Source: Micromonospora parastrephiae (GTDB taxonomy: Bacteria; Actinomycetota; Actinomycetes; Mycobacteriales; Micromonosporaceae). From it: a DNA stretch of 64,000 nucleotides. The DNA is taken from the NCBI RefSeq assembly GCF_016802865.1, contig NZ_JAEVHM010000008.1, positions 1 to 64,000 on the forward strand, in the 5' to 3' direction. The translations under genes were made by a program, and so were the position numbers. Below are positions 17,642-25,738 of the stretch, one piece after another. Positions within the stretch are counted from its first letter, which is position 1. Each line of letters opens with the position of its first letter. The notes under the pieces are model-generated. The model saw only the letters and a program-made list of their open reading frames with translations. It was not told the DNA's origin and searched no databases.

Positions 17642-18943
17642 TCAGAAACCGAAAGAGTTGAACGGTTCCGGGTCGACGCGGAGGACACGGGCGACGTCGG
17701 TTACAGCACCGGGCCGGTGGGCACGAATGCGTCCTGCGCCAGCCAGCACCGCAGCAGACATGCCGCCCAGGTACAGGGAACCCAGCGCCTGGATGTCCAT
17801 CGTGAGGTCCGGTCGCATGGCCGTGCGAGTGCAGGTCGCACCCTCGGGGGAGACTGCCAACCGCCATACGCCGACGTTTCGCGGGCACATGCTGTCGGCC
17901 TCGATCGCGAACGTCAGCTCAGCGGTGGTGTCGTAGGCGCGTGCGGTCAAGGCGCCTGGCAGGTCGAGGATGCGGAGCCACAGGTTGTCGGACTGCCGGG
18001 TGATCCGCATGGCCCGTGGATTGCGCAGCATCCAGCGCAGTGGTTCGTCGGTCGGTCGGGACGGCGCGATGATCTTGCGGGTGAGGTCAAAGTCGGCCAG
18101 AAGCATCCACATTGCCCGATATGCATCCGGCGTCAAGGCTTGGAACTCGTCGACGACGAGCGTCCCGGTGTGTTCCGGTGATGGCGACCACGGGAGCCGG
18201 AAGTTCGCGACGCCGTCAAGGTCGCCGGCGGCGTCACGATGTACCAGGTACCGCATCGGCCCGTCGGTGCCGGCGGCCTCATCGGACAGGCCGTCCCACC
18301 GGTCCGGCTGAGGGGTGAGCTCGCCAATCTGGAGTTGCCGAATCTGCTCCTGGATCTGCGGCCACGCCTGCCGCGCTGCCGCAGCGTCTACCAGCTCCAA
18401 GGATCCCGCTGGAAGTTCGGAGTCGATGAAGCGGGCGTCGCTGCGCTCCAACTCCCAACGGCTGCGCATCGTCGCCGGGAGGAACCCGAAACGTCCGTAG
18501 ATGCCGCCCTCACTTGCGCTCAGAGCGGCCAGAGGTTCGCCACGCTCCAAGGCTTCATCGAACATCGCCTGCATCATGCCGCGCAGGAGCCCTCGCCGCC
18601 GGTGGGTCGCGATTACGCCGGTTGCCGTCACACCGCCGAAGGGGACAGCACCCGGGCCCGGCACGGTGATGGCCAGCGAGAGCATCGCCGAGCCGCCCAC
18701 CAGCTTTCCGTCCACGAAGGCGGCCTGAGGATGGAAGTGGTCATCCATCACCTCATCGGCCCAAGCCTCCAGTTGCTGCTTGGTGGCCGGCTTTCTCGGC
18801 GGCGGCCAAGCTTCCGGGCCGCCGTGCCACGAGGCCGGTGCGGGCTCCCAGTTCGGCAGCCCGTTGGCGTACGGCAGCACCTTGAGGTAGTCGACTGCCT
18901 CGGATCGTTCGACAGGCCGGATCTCGATTTTCACAGTCCGCAT
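17642..18943 (-). CDS. Eis-family GNAT acetyltransferase
   Basis: At 433 residues it matches the three-domain Eis family: an N-terminal GNAT domain with the acetyl-CoA loop ATHRRRGLLRGMM, a second GNAT-like domain, and a C-terminal SCP-like domain ending in a free carboxyl at Phe that acts as the general base in this family. GIYGRFGF contains the conserved catalytic Tyr region. Mycobacterial Eis acetylates aminoglycosides and a host phosphatase; here the substrate is unknown. An AT-rich palindrome lies about 180 bases upstream. Confidence 0.88.
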   Translation of the reverse strand: MRTVKIEIRPVERSEAVDYLKVLPYANGLPNWEPAPASWHGGPEAWPPPRKPATKQQLEAWADEVMDDHFHPQAAFVDGKLVGGSAMLSLAITVPGPGAVPFGGVTATGVIATHRRRGLLRGMMQAMFDEALERGEPLAALSASEGGIYGRFGFLPATMRSRWELERSDARFIDSELPAGSLELVDAAAARQAWPQIQEQIRQLQIGELTPQPDRWDGLSDEAAGTDGPMRYLVHRDAAGDLDGVANFRLPWSPSPEHTGTLVVDEFQALTPDAYRAMWMLLADFDLTRKIIAPSRPTDEPLRWMLRNPRAMRITRQSDNLWLRILDLPGALTARAYDTTAELTFAIEADSMCPRNVGVWRLAVSPEGATCTRTAMRPDLTMDIQALGSLYLGGMSAAVLAGAGRIRAHRPGAVTDVARVLRVDPEPFNSFGF

Positions 18944-19120
18944 CTTTCAGCTCGCCCGGCCGCCGAGGCAACGAAGATTCGGCACCTGTCCGGTTCATCG
19001 GCACCCCTGGCACGACGACGGGAACCGCACTGGTCGAACGACCATCCCGGGTGCGCCAGTTCACCTGAGAACCGACACCACTCGCCAACTCGGCTACGAA
19101 GCGAAACATGCACCGCACCA

Positions 19121-19158
19121 CGATTATCGGATTGCTATTAACGATAATCCGATAATCG
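19121..19158. promoter_or_regulatory. AT-rich perfect palindrome, possible operator
   Basis: CGATTATCGGATT (19121-19133) and its exact complement (19146-19158) flank a 12-base spacer that itself contains another GATAAT-like half-site. It is strikingly AT-rich for this genome. It lies in the 322-base gap 18944-19265 between the Eis-like gene (start side) and the STAND/TPR gene (stop side). No other feature is visible in that gap. Confidence 0.55.
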
Positions 19159-19265
19159 ACCGGCACATAAGGGGACAAACCACACAGACATCATAATGAC
19201 AGTTCTTGTGCGTAAGGGTTCAGGTTGGTGTGACAGGCGGTCATGGCAAGTGACGGGAAGAGCCG

Positions 19266-21500
19266 CTAGGCCCGGGTGTTCTCGGCTTCGCCCTGTGAAG
19301 AGCGGCCCGGAGGAAGGGTTCGGGCCAGGGCCGCGGTTTCCGGGTGGTCTGCGCCCAACACCCGCTTACGACGGTGAAAGGTGTCCTCGTCGAGAGCCTG
19401 CGCCTCGTGGAGACTGCCGTGGCGGCGAAGGATGGCGGCAAGGATGGCGGCCGCGTGCAGGGTGCTGCGGTGGTCGGGGCCGAGCATGCGTCGCAGCTCG
19501 GTGAGAGCGTGGCGACCCAACGTCATCGCCTCTTCCAGCTCTCCGAGATTCGCAAGGTCGCGCGCGAGTTGGGAGATCGTGATCAGGGTTTCCGGATGAT
19601 CATGACCAAGTACGGCGGTGCGGCGTTCCAGGGTCTCGTGGTGGAGAGCCTTCGCGGCTTCGTGTTCACCGAGTTCGGAATATCGGTTGGCCAGGTTGTC
19701 GGCGGAACGGAGAGTCTGGGGATCATCGTCGCCGAACACGCGCCGCAGGCGAAGGAGAGTGTCCTGGTTCAGCTGTCGGGCGTCCTCGTATCTCCCGACG
19801 TCGGCAAGGGCCCTGGCACAGTTGGCGGCCGACAGCAACGTCTCCGCGTTGTCGGGACCGAACAGGCGTTGCAGGCGGGCAAGGGTGTCCATCTCGATGG
19901 CCAACGCGTCGGAATGTGCCGGGGGAAGCGTCGCCGACTGACGCCGGGCTGCCCTCAGGACATCCAGGTCGTCGTCGCCCAGAGACCGGGACCACCTCTC
20001 GCGGGCGGCCCGGGCGAGCCCGTTCGCTGATGCGCCCTTTCCGGATAGCTCCAGGTAGCGGGCGGCATCCAGGACGACATCCCGATAATCCTCGCTGCCC
20101 ACCTCGGCGGAGTCCGGCGGCGGCAGTCGTAGATGGACCTCGACGTGAGCCGTCAGGGTGGACCACGCCGGCCAGAGCGCCAACTCGGAGGGGTCACCGG
20201 GTCGGTTCGCGGCGAGCAGGTCACCGGACAACTGCCACTGCCTGCTGCGCTTAGCCGGACCGAGCAGATCGCGCACCACCGCCGCCGTCGTGCGGTGCAC
20301 CACGAGCGACCCGCCGTCCGAGTCGAGCCGCACCAGGCCGAATTCCCGCAGCCGTCCCACCGCTGACCTCAACGTGACCGCCGAAGCCTTGGCGGGGGCG
20401 CCCGGCTGCCGCGCCTGCGGCATGCGAGAAAGCCAGGTGACGGGAATGGGCTCCGAGCCGAGGAGCGCACACAGATCCAGGATGCTGACCGCGAGCGCGT
20501 CCTCAACCTTGAGACGTTCGACGGAGAGCGCGACCACCGCGGCCAAAGACAGTTGGTATCCAACCGGTCTGCCCTGGCCAAGGATCTCCATCGCGTGTGC
20601 CTCGATCGCCTCGACGTACTCCCGCGGCCCCATGCCGGTCGCCACCATGAACCCCGCGGCCTGGGCTACCGCCAGGGGCAGATCGCCGACCGCGTCCGCG
20701 ACTCTGTCCGCGTCCGACGGGCTGATCCCGCTCAGCTGAGCCGCCAACAGGGAAACGGACTCCGCCCGGGTGAAAACGTCCACTTCGATCAACGCTCCCA
20801 GCTGATTCCAGTGATTGGCCCGTGAGGTGATCAACACTTGGCCCGCACCATCGGGGATGGCCGGTGACGCGAGCTCGATTCCCGGCATGTTGTCGAGCAC
20901 CACCAGCCAACCACTGTGGCTGCGCAGCCAATCGAGAGCCTTCCCGGCGGCATCCTTGGCCAATGTTCCCTCGGTCGCCGCACCCACGTCCACAGCCAGG
21001 GTGGCCAGTTGCTCGACCACCAGTGGAGGCTGTTCGGCGTCGATCCACCAGATCACGGAGAAGCGGTGTTGGAATCGGTGCGAATATTCGATCGCCACAC
21101 TCGTCTTGCCGGATCCACCAATGCCGTGCAGGCAGACCACGGATGCTGTCGGTCGCCGTTGAAGGTCGTCCAGAATCTGTTGTCGGCCGGTGAACAACGG
21201 ATTCCGCTTCGGCATCCGGCGCGGGCCAGGCTGATCGCAAGGCGGCTGGGTGGGCTGCTCGGTCGCTGCGAGGCCGGCGGTGTCGGATACACGGCGCGGC
21301 CACAGCAACGCGACCTCGAACCCGACACACACCAGGGTGACGAGGCCCAGGGTCAACCACGGGTTCTGCCGCACCAGATCGAGGACTCTCGGCCATCGCT
21401 GTTGGTCGGATGCGGCGTTGGCCGCGAGGCCGCCGAGCGCGGCCAACAGCGGCACACCGGCTACGACCCATCCGGTGGAGCGGCGACCCTCTGCACCCAT
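19266..21500 (-). CDS. Membrane-anchored STAND NTPase (NB-ARC) with C-terminal TPR repeats
   Basis: About 744 residues. Two hydrophobic segments near the N-terminus (VVAGVPLLAALGGLA and WLTLGLVTLVCVGFEVALLW) anchor it in the membrane. Then comes an NB-ARC-like ATPase with Walker A GIGGSGKTSVA, Walker B WLVVLDN and a sensor ITSRANHW, followed by a winged-helix region and at least four TPR units carrying the LGxDHPETL signature. Such proteins act as ATP-driven switches that sense a ligand or partner through the TPRs. I chose ATG 21500, preceded by GAAGGG; GTG 21560 is the longest option. No effector domain is visible, so a partner protein may act downstream. Confidence 0.82.
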   Translation of the reverse strand: MGAEGRRSTGWVVAGVPLLAALGGLAANAASDQQRWPRVLDLVRQNPWLTLGLVTLVCVGFEVALLWPRRVSDTAGLAATEQPTQPPCDQPGPRRMPKRNPLFTGRQQILDDLQRRPTASVVCLHGIGGSGKTSVAIEYSHRFQHRFSVIWWIDAEQPPLVVEQLATLAVDVGAATEGTLAKDAAGKALDWLRSHSGWLVVLDNMPGIELASPAIPDGAGQVLITSRANHWNQLGALIEVDVFTRAESVSLLAAQLSGISPSDADRVADAVGDLPLAVAQAAGFMVATGMGPREYVEAIEAHAMEILGQGRPVGYQLSLAAVVALSVERLKVEDALAVSILDLCALLGSEPIPVTWLSRMPQARQPGAPAKASAVTLRSAVGRLREFGLVRLDSDGGSLVVHRTTAAVVRDLLGPAKRSRQWQLSGDLLAANRPGDPSELALWPAWSTLTAHVEVHLRLPPPDSAEVGSEDYRDVVLDAARYLELSGKGASANGLARAARERWSRSLGDDDLDVLRAARRQSATLPPAHSDALAIEMDTLARLQRLFGPDNAETLLSAANCARALADVGRYEDARQLNQDTLLRLRRVFGDDDPQTLRSADNLANRYSELGEHEAAKALHHETLERRTAVLGHDHPETLITISQLARDLANLGELEEAMTLGRHALTELRRMLGPDHRSTLHAAAILAAILRRHGSLHEAQALDEDTFHRRKRVLGADHPETAALARTLPPGRSSQGEAENTRA

Positions 21501-21585
21501 GGACGAATCCCTTCGCCGCATCGTCCCTTCCATCCAACTCCACGTCGCGCCTGCTGTCACGGATGGTTCACCCGCCCGTCCGCCC

Positions 21586-21591
21586 TAGGAT
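21586..21591 (+). promoter_or_regulatory. TAGGAT -10 box for a leaderless start
   Basis: TAGGAT ends exactly six bases before the ATG at 21598 and there is no ribosome-binding site, so the transcript probably begins at the start codon. No strong -35 box is visible. Confidence 0.5.
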
Positions 21592-21597
21592 CGCCTG

Positions 21598-22155
21598 ATG
21601 TTCCAGCCGACCTATCCGATCCACACCCCGCGGCTCACCCTGCGACCGGTCACGATCGACGACCTCGACGACGTGTACGCGTACCAGAGCCGGCCCGACG
21701 TCGTGCGCTGGATGCTCGGCGCCGAGCCGCGTACCCGCGAGCAGTCCCGGGCGTCGGTGCTCGCCATGGCGGGTGAGGACGCGTGGCGCGCGGAGGGCGA
21801 CTGCCTGACGGTGGCCGTGGTCGACGGCACCGGGGTGATCGGGACCGTCGAGCTGGTGTGGCGCAGCGAGCGTGACCGTACGGCTGAGGTCGGGTACGTC
21901 TTCCATCCCGATCATGGCGGTCGCGGCCTGGCCACCGAGGCCGTCGCGGCGCTCGTGGACTGGGGGTTCGACGAGGTCGGGCTGCACCGGGTCTTCGGTC
22001 GTTGTCACGCCCGCAACGAGGCGTCCGCCCGTTTGATGGCCCGGCTCGGGATGCGTCAGGAGGCCCACCACGTGCAGAGCTACCTGTTCGATGGACAGTG
22101 GGCTGACCAGCTTGTCTTCGCCGTCCTGGCCCGGGAGTGGCGGTCCCGGGCCTGA
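21598..22155 (+). CDS. GNAT acetyltransferase, RimJ/RimL type
   Basis: A 185-residue acetyltransferase beginning HTPRLTLRPVTIDDLDDVY, with the acetyl-CoA loop HPDHGGRGLATEAV and the ARNEASARLMARLGM element of the RimJ/RimL group. It should transfer acetyl from acetyl-CoA to a protein N-terminus or small molecule. It diverges from the STAND/TPR gene with only about 100 bases between the starts. Confidence 0.87.
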   Translation: MFQPTYPIHTPRLTLRPVTIDDLDDVYAYQSRPDVVRWMLGAEPRTREQSRASVLAMAGEDAWRAEGDCLTVAVVDGTGVIGTVELVWRSERDRTAEVGYVFHPDHGGRGLATEAVAALVDWGFDEVGLHRVFGRCHARNEASARLMARLGMRQEAHHVQSYLFDGQWADQLVFAVLAREWRSRA

Positions 22156-22160
22156 CGCCT

Positions 22161-22664
22161 CTACGTGCGGCCGTACGCGGCGCGGGCCTGGGCCACCTCG
22201 GCGGCCTCGCGTTCACGCCACCGTCGCTGGGCTTCCCGGTTGCAGGCCCGGCAGACCCGGCGGTAGCGGCCGGTCGCGGCGTCGAGTTCACGGTCGTGGC
22301 CGTTGCGGCACTGTGCCGCCTGTGACCGGGTTCGGCAGGTCTCGGAGCGGCTGACCTGGCGCAGGTGCGTCGGCTCGATGCAGTCGGGGGCGCCGCAGGT
22401 CTGGTCGACGTCGAGGGTGGGGTCGTACCCGCCGACGAGGACCACGAACGCGGCGATGTGCGCCCAAGCGCGGCCGGCGACCTTCTGGTGGACCCCGCGT
22501 CGCGGCCCGTAGCCGTGCACGACGAGGCAGCCGTCGTCGGTGCGGTGCGAGCGCTCCAGTAGGTGCGCGCGCAGCGACTCCTCGGTGTGGTACCGGGACA
22601 GACCCTTCACCGCGGACAGCACGCCGACACCGTACCCGGACGCGCTGTGGCAGTCGATCACCAC
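22161..22664 (-). CDS. HNH-type endonuclease-like protein
   Basis: A 167-residue protein whose centre contains TCGAPDCIEPTHLRQV, the zinc-binding C-x4-C...HL core of small HNH endonucleases as found in phages and actinomycetes. A second cysteine cluster (CRNGHD, CRACNREAQRRW) follows. The usual first catalytic His is replaced by VDQ, so nuclease activity is not assured. No prophage genes surround it. The role is unknown. Confidence 0.7.
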   Translation of the reverse strand: MVIDCHSASGYGVGVLSAVKGLSRYHTEESLRAHLLERSHRTDDGCLVVHGYGPRRGVHQKVAGRAWAHIAAFVVLVGGYDPTLDVDQTCGAPDCIEPTHLRQVSRSETCRTRSQAAQCRNGHDRELDAATGRYRRVCRACNREAQRRWREREAAEVAQARAAYGRT

Positions 22665-22688
22665 AGCGCGCGCGGGTCGGGTCGCGTC

Positions 22689-23429
22689 TCAGCCCTGGCG
22701 GCCGAGCCACTCCCGGTAGGCGGTGGGTGCGATGACCGCGTCGTCGGAGGCGATGAGGACGTCGCCGGCGACGGCGGCGAACATGCCAGCGCTGTTGTCG
22801 GTGGTGACGGTGCGCTGGTCACCGCGGGCGGCGAGGGTGATCCGCCCCAACTCGTCGAGGGCGAAGACGTCCGGCCCGGCGACGTTGCGGACACCCTGGA
22901 GGGGCGCGCCCATGCTGACCTCGGCGACGGCCTGCGCCACGTCCGCGGCGGCCATCGGCTGCACGGGGGTGGCGGGCAGGCGGACGGTGTTCTCGTCGGC
23001 GGTCCAGGACAGGATCGCGTCGACGAACTCGAAGAACTGGGTGGCCCGGACGATCGAGTACGGAATGGGACCGGCCTTGAGGATGTCCTCCTGGAGGGTC
23101 TTGGCGCGGTAGTAGGCCAGGTCGGGCACCTGGTCGACGCCGACGATGGAGAGCACCACGGCGTGGCCCACGCCCGCGCGGTCGGCGGCGGCCAGCAGGG
23201 TGTCCATGGTCGTCTGGAAGAACGCGGGGGAGGCGTCGTCGAAGGTCGGCGAGTTCGTCAGATTGACGACCACGTCGGCGCCGGTGAGCGCGTCGGACAG
23301 GCCCTGCCCGGTGAGGAGGTCCACCCCGGTGGACGGCGAGAGTGGCACCGCCTCGTGACCAGTGGCCTGCAAGATCTTGACGACCTGTGACCCGATGAGG
23401 CCGGTTCCGCCCAGTACGGCGATCTTCAT
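22689..23429 (-). CDS. NAD(P)-binding protein, atypical SDR / NmrA-like
   Basis: The 246-residue protein begins MKIAVLGGTGLIGSQVV, a GxxGxxG Rossmann signature of extended or atypical SDRs. FFEFVDAI and YYRAKTLQEDILKAG place it with the NmrA/NAD(P)H-binding group, which senses redox state or reduces small molecules. Start 23429 is favoured because GGAAGG lies nine bases upstream; ATG 23435 is too close. It is divergent from an Rrf2-type regulator with a perfect palindrome between them. Confidence 0.88.
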   Translation of the reverse strand: MKIAVLGGTGLIGSQVVKILQATGHEAVPLSPSTGVDLLTGQGLSDALTGADVVVNLTNSPTFDDASPAFFQTTMDTLLAAADRAGVGHAVVLSIVGVDQVPDLAYYRAKTLQEDILKAGPIPYSIVRATQFFEFVDAILSWTADENTVRLPATPVQPMAAADVAQAVAEVSMGAPLQGVRNVAGPDVFALDELGRITLAARGDQRTVTTDNSAGMFAAVAGDVLIASDDAVIAPTAYREWLGRQG

Positions 23430-23498
23430 GCCCATGCACCTTCCCGTGACTGTGGGGTCGTTCGTCCGGCCGCTGAGGCGCAACCAAACGCGGACCTC

Positions 23499-23527
23499 TC
23501 CTGTCCGAGAACTATACTCGGACAGGA
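23499..23527. promoter_or_regulatory. Perfect palindrome, probable Rrf2-type operator
   Basis: TCCTGTCCGAG (23499-23509) and its exact complement (23517-23527) flank a seven-base spacer AACTATA. A third TCCGAG half-site follows at 23532-23537. The element sits between the divergent NAD-binding gene and the Rrf2-type regulator and overlaps the likely promoters, so it is a strong candidate for autoregulation. Confidence 0.75.
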
Positions 23528-23561
23528 TGAGTCCGAGTAATGGGGTGGCTAGGGTGACGCC

Positions 23562-24044
23562 ATGAAGATGTCCGGCGGGGTCGAGTGGGCGCTGCACTGC
23601 TGCGTGGTGCTCATGGTCAGCAGCACACCCGTCCCTGCGGCCAAGCTGGCCGAACTGCACGACGTCTCCAGCAGTTACCTCGCCAAGCAGCTCCAGGCCC
23701 TCGCCCGCGCCGATCTGATCCACTCCGTGCAGGGCAAGTCGGGCGGCTACGTGCTGACCCGCGCACCCGAGAGCATCACCCTGCTCGACGTCGTCCGGGC
23801 GGTCGACGGTCCCGGTCCGACCTTCGTCTGTACGGAGATCCGCCAGCGCGGCCCCTTCGCGACGCCGGCCGACGCCTGCACCACGCCGTGCCCGGTCGCC
23901 CGCGCGATGTGGGCCGCCGAGGACGCCTGGCGCCAGGCACTCGGCGCGGTCACGATCGCCGACCTCGCCCGTGACGTCGACGTCGACTCCGGCCCCGAGG
24001 CCCTGGCCGGCATCCAGACCTGGCTGACCGGCGGAGCCGGCTGA
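23562..24044 (+). CDS. Rrf2-family transcriptional regulator
   Basis: A 160-residue Rrf2 protein with an N-terminal winged helix (AKLAELHDVSSSYLAKQLQA) and the wing GKSGGYVLTRAP. Three cysteines lie after it: FVCTEI, then ACTTPCPV. This spacing could hold an iron-sulfur cluster or act as a thiol switch, as in IscR/NsrR relatives. It most likely represses the divergent NAD(P)-binding gene in response to redox or electrophile stress. A 27-base tandem duplication covers its last codons. Confidence 0.9.
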   Translation: MKMSGGVEWALHCCVVLMVSSTPVPAAKLAELHDVSSSYLAKQLQALARADLIHSVQGKSGGYVLTRAPESITLLDVVRAVDGPGPTFVCTEIRQRGPFATPADACTTPCPVARAMWAAEDAWRQALGAVTIADLARDVDVDSGPEALAGIQTWLTGGAG

Positions 24045-24070
24045 ACCTGGCTGACCGGCGGAGCCGGCTG
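24018..24070. repeat. Tandem 27-bp duplication across the rrf2-type stop codon
   Basis: A 26-base unit at 24018-24043 is repeated exactly at 24045-24070. The TGA stop of the regulator falls at the end of the first copy. The second copy, together with CGGTCAGCC at 24075-24083, can form a hairpin with GGCTGACCG at 24049-24057, so the duplication may have created or kept a terminator between two convergent genes. Confidence 0.7.
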
Positions 24071-24077
24071 CGCACGG

Positions 24078-25634
24078 TCAGCCGGTGTGGCGTACCTCGG
24101 TGTCCCAGATCTGCGCCCACGGACGCCGCAGCCCCCGGCACACCTGGATCGGGCCGCCGTTCTCGTCGTTGTCCACCTCGGCCCGCTGGTCCACCCGCCC
24201 GGCGAGCGTGCACTCCTCGAACCAGGTGTTCAGCTGGTCGGGACGCTCCCAACCGACGGCGATGACGACGTCCGCGTCGGCCGGCGGCCGGCCGAAATCG
24301 GCCATGCTGTTGTGTCCTGAGTACGCGCGGGGGAGGCCACGGGCCGGACCGTAACGAGCCAGCGCACCGGCCTCGCCGTAGTTGCCGGTCAGGACGACCG
24401 CCCCCGCGCGCTCCTCGGCGGGCAGAACACGATGGACGGCCGCAACCGAGTCGGCGAACGCCGGCCAGCCGATCGTCTCCCCGGCGTCGTAGTTGACGTC
24501 GACCACGAAACCGGGCAACCGTTCGGCCGGCAGCACCGGCAGCAGCAGCACCACCGTGGGCAGGAGCAACGGCACCGCGCCCAGCGCGAGCAACCCTCGA
24601 CGTAACCGGACTGAGCCGCGCGACGCCCACGCCCCGGTGACCACCGCGCCGGCGGCGGTCAGGACCAGCAGCAGTGGCGCGTCGTAGTAGCCCTTGCCGC
24701 CGGCGATCAGCACGACGCCGATCACGACCAACCAGGCCCAGCCCACCGCCCGGTACGCCCGCCACTCCGGCCGGCGCAGCAGGGCGACGAGGCCGGCGAT
24801 CCAGATCGGTACGGCGTACGGGCTGATGATGACGAACTGGAGGACGAACGCGTCGAGGCGGCCGCTGTAGGAGCTGTCACCCTCGGAGATGGAGGCCGCC
24901 ACGCCGAGCTGGGGGAAGCCGTGCGCCGCCTGCCAGATCAGGTTCGGCCCCGCCAGCAGCGCGGCGAGCGCGGAGGCGGCCAGCACCCACCGGTCGCGCA
25001 GCAGCCGACGCGGCCCGGCGATGAGCACCCCGGCGATCAGGCCCACGGCCAGCAGCGCGGGCAGCAGCTTGTTGAGCATGCCCACGCCGAGCGCCAGCCC
25101 GATGCCGAGCGCCCAACGGCTGTCACCGGTACGCAGCAGCCGCACCGCGCACCACGCCGCGGCCAGCCAGGCCAACAGGTCGACGGTGGTGGTGCTGAGC
25201 AGGTGCCCGCCGGCGAGCACGATGCCGGACAGCGCGGCGAGCACCGCCGCGAAGGTCTGCCCGCCCCGGCCGGCGCCCAGCTCGCGGGCGATGGCGGCGA
25301 CCAGGAGCACCGCCACGCCGGCCAGCAGTGCCGACGGCGTACGCAGCACCACCAGGTTTCCTGGCGCGATCGTGTCGAGCAGTCGGGCCAGCGCCGGGAC
25401 CAGGGGGCCCTGATCGACGAAGCCCCAGTCAAGATGTCGGCCGGCGAGCAGGAAGTACAGCTCGTCGCGGTGGTAGCCGTAGCGACCGGCGAGCAGCAGC
25501 AGCGTCAGGCTGGTCGCGGCGGCGGCCAGCCACCGGCCGAGCGCGCGCGGACCCGACTCCGGTGGCCGACCTGGCGGCGGCTGGGCCGGCTGGTGAGGTC
25601 GGTCGATGTCGATCGCGGACTCGCTCACCCGCAC
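24078..25634 (-). CDS. Polytopic glycosyltransferase, GT39/ArnT-like
   Basis: A 518-residue membrane protein with about ten hydrophobic helices. After the first helix comes GYHRDELYFLLAGRHLDWG, the Asp/Glu-containing loop of GT-C fold enzymes such as protein O-mannosyltransferase and ArnT. GFVDQGPLVPALARL is also conserved. These enzymes use a polyprenyl-phosphate sugar to glycosylate lipids, proteins or wall polymers on the outer face of the membrane. The soluble C-terminal part (about 390-518) is typical. The acceptor is unknown. Confidence 0.85.
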   Translation of the reverse strand: MRVSESAIDIDRPHQPAQPPPGRPPESGPRALGRWLAAAATSLTLLLLAGRYGYHRDELYFLLAGRHLDWGFVDQGPLVPALARLLDTIAPGNLVVLRTPSALLAGVAVLLVAAIARELGAGRGGQTFAAVLAALSGIVLAGGHLLSTTTVDLLAWLAAAWCAVRLLRTGDSRWALGIGLALGVGMLNKLLPALLAVGLIAGVLIAGPRRLLRDRWVLAASALAALLAGPNLIWQAAHGFPQLGVAASISEGDSSYSGRLDAFVLQFVIISPYAVPIWIAGLVALLRRPEWRAYRAVGWAWLVVIGVVLIAGGKGYYDAPLLLVLTAAGAVVTGAWASRGSVRLRRGLLALGAVPLLLPTVVLLLPVLPAERLPGFVVDVNYDAGETIGWPAFADSVAAVHRVLPAEERAGAVVLTGNYGEAGALARYGPARGLPRAYSGHNSMADFGRPPADADVVIAVGWERPDQLNTWFEECTLAGRVDQRAEVDNDENGGPIQVCRGLRRPWAQIWDTEVRHTG

Positions 25635-25738
25635 ATCATCGCCCCCGATACCGCCGCGCGGGTGCCCGGAAGCCTCCGCGTGCAGACGGTGTGACCAGGT
25701 GCGAAGATCAGCTTCGTCACTCGGACCGAAAGGACGAC

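Noticed and set aside
22161-22664. HNH protein as part of a restriction or phage module
   Set aside because: No methylase, specificity subunit or phage gene is adjacent, and the first catalytic His is not evident.
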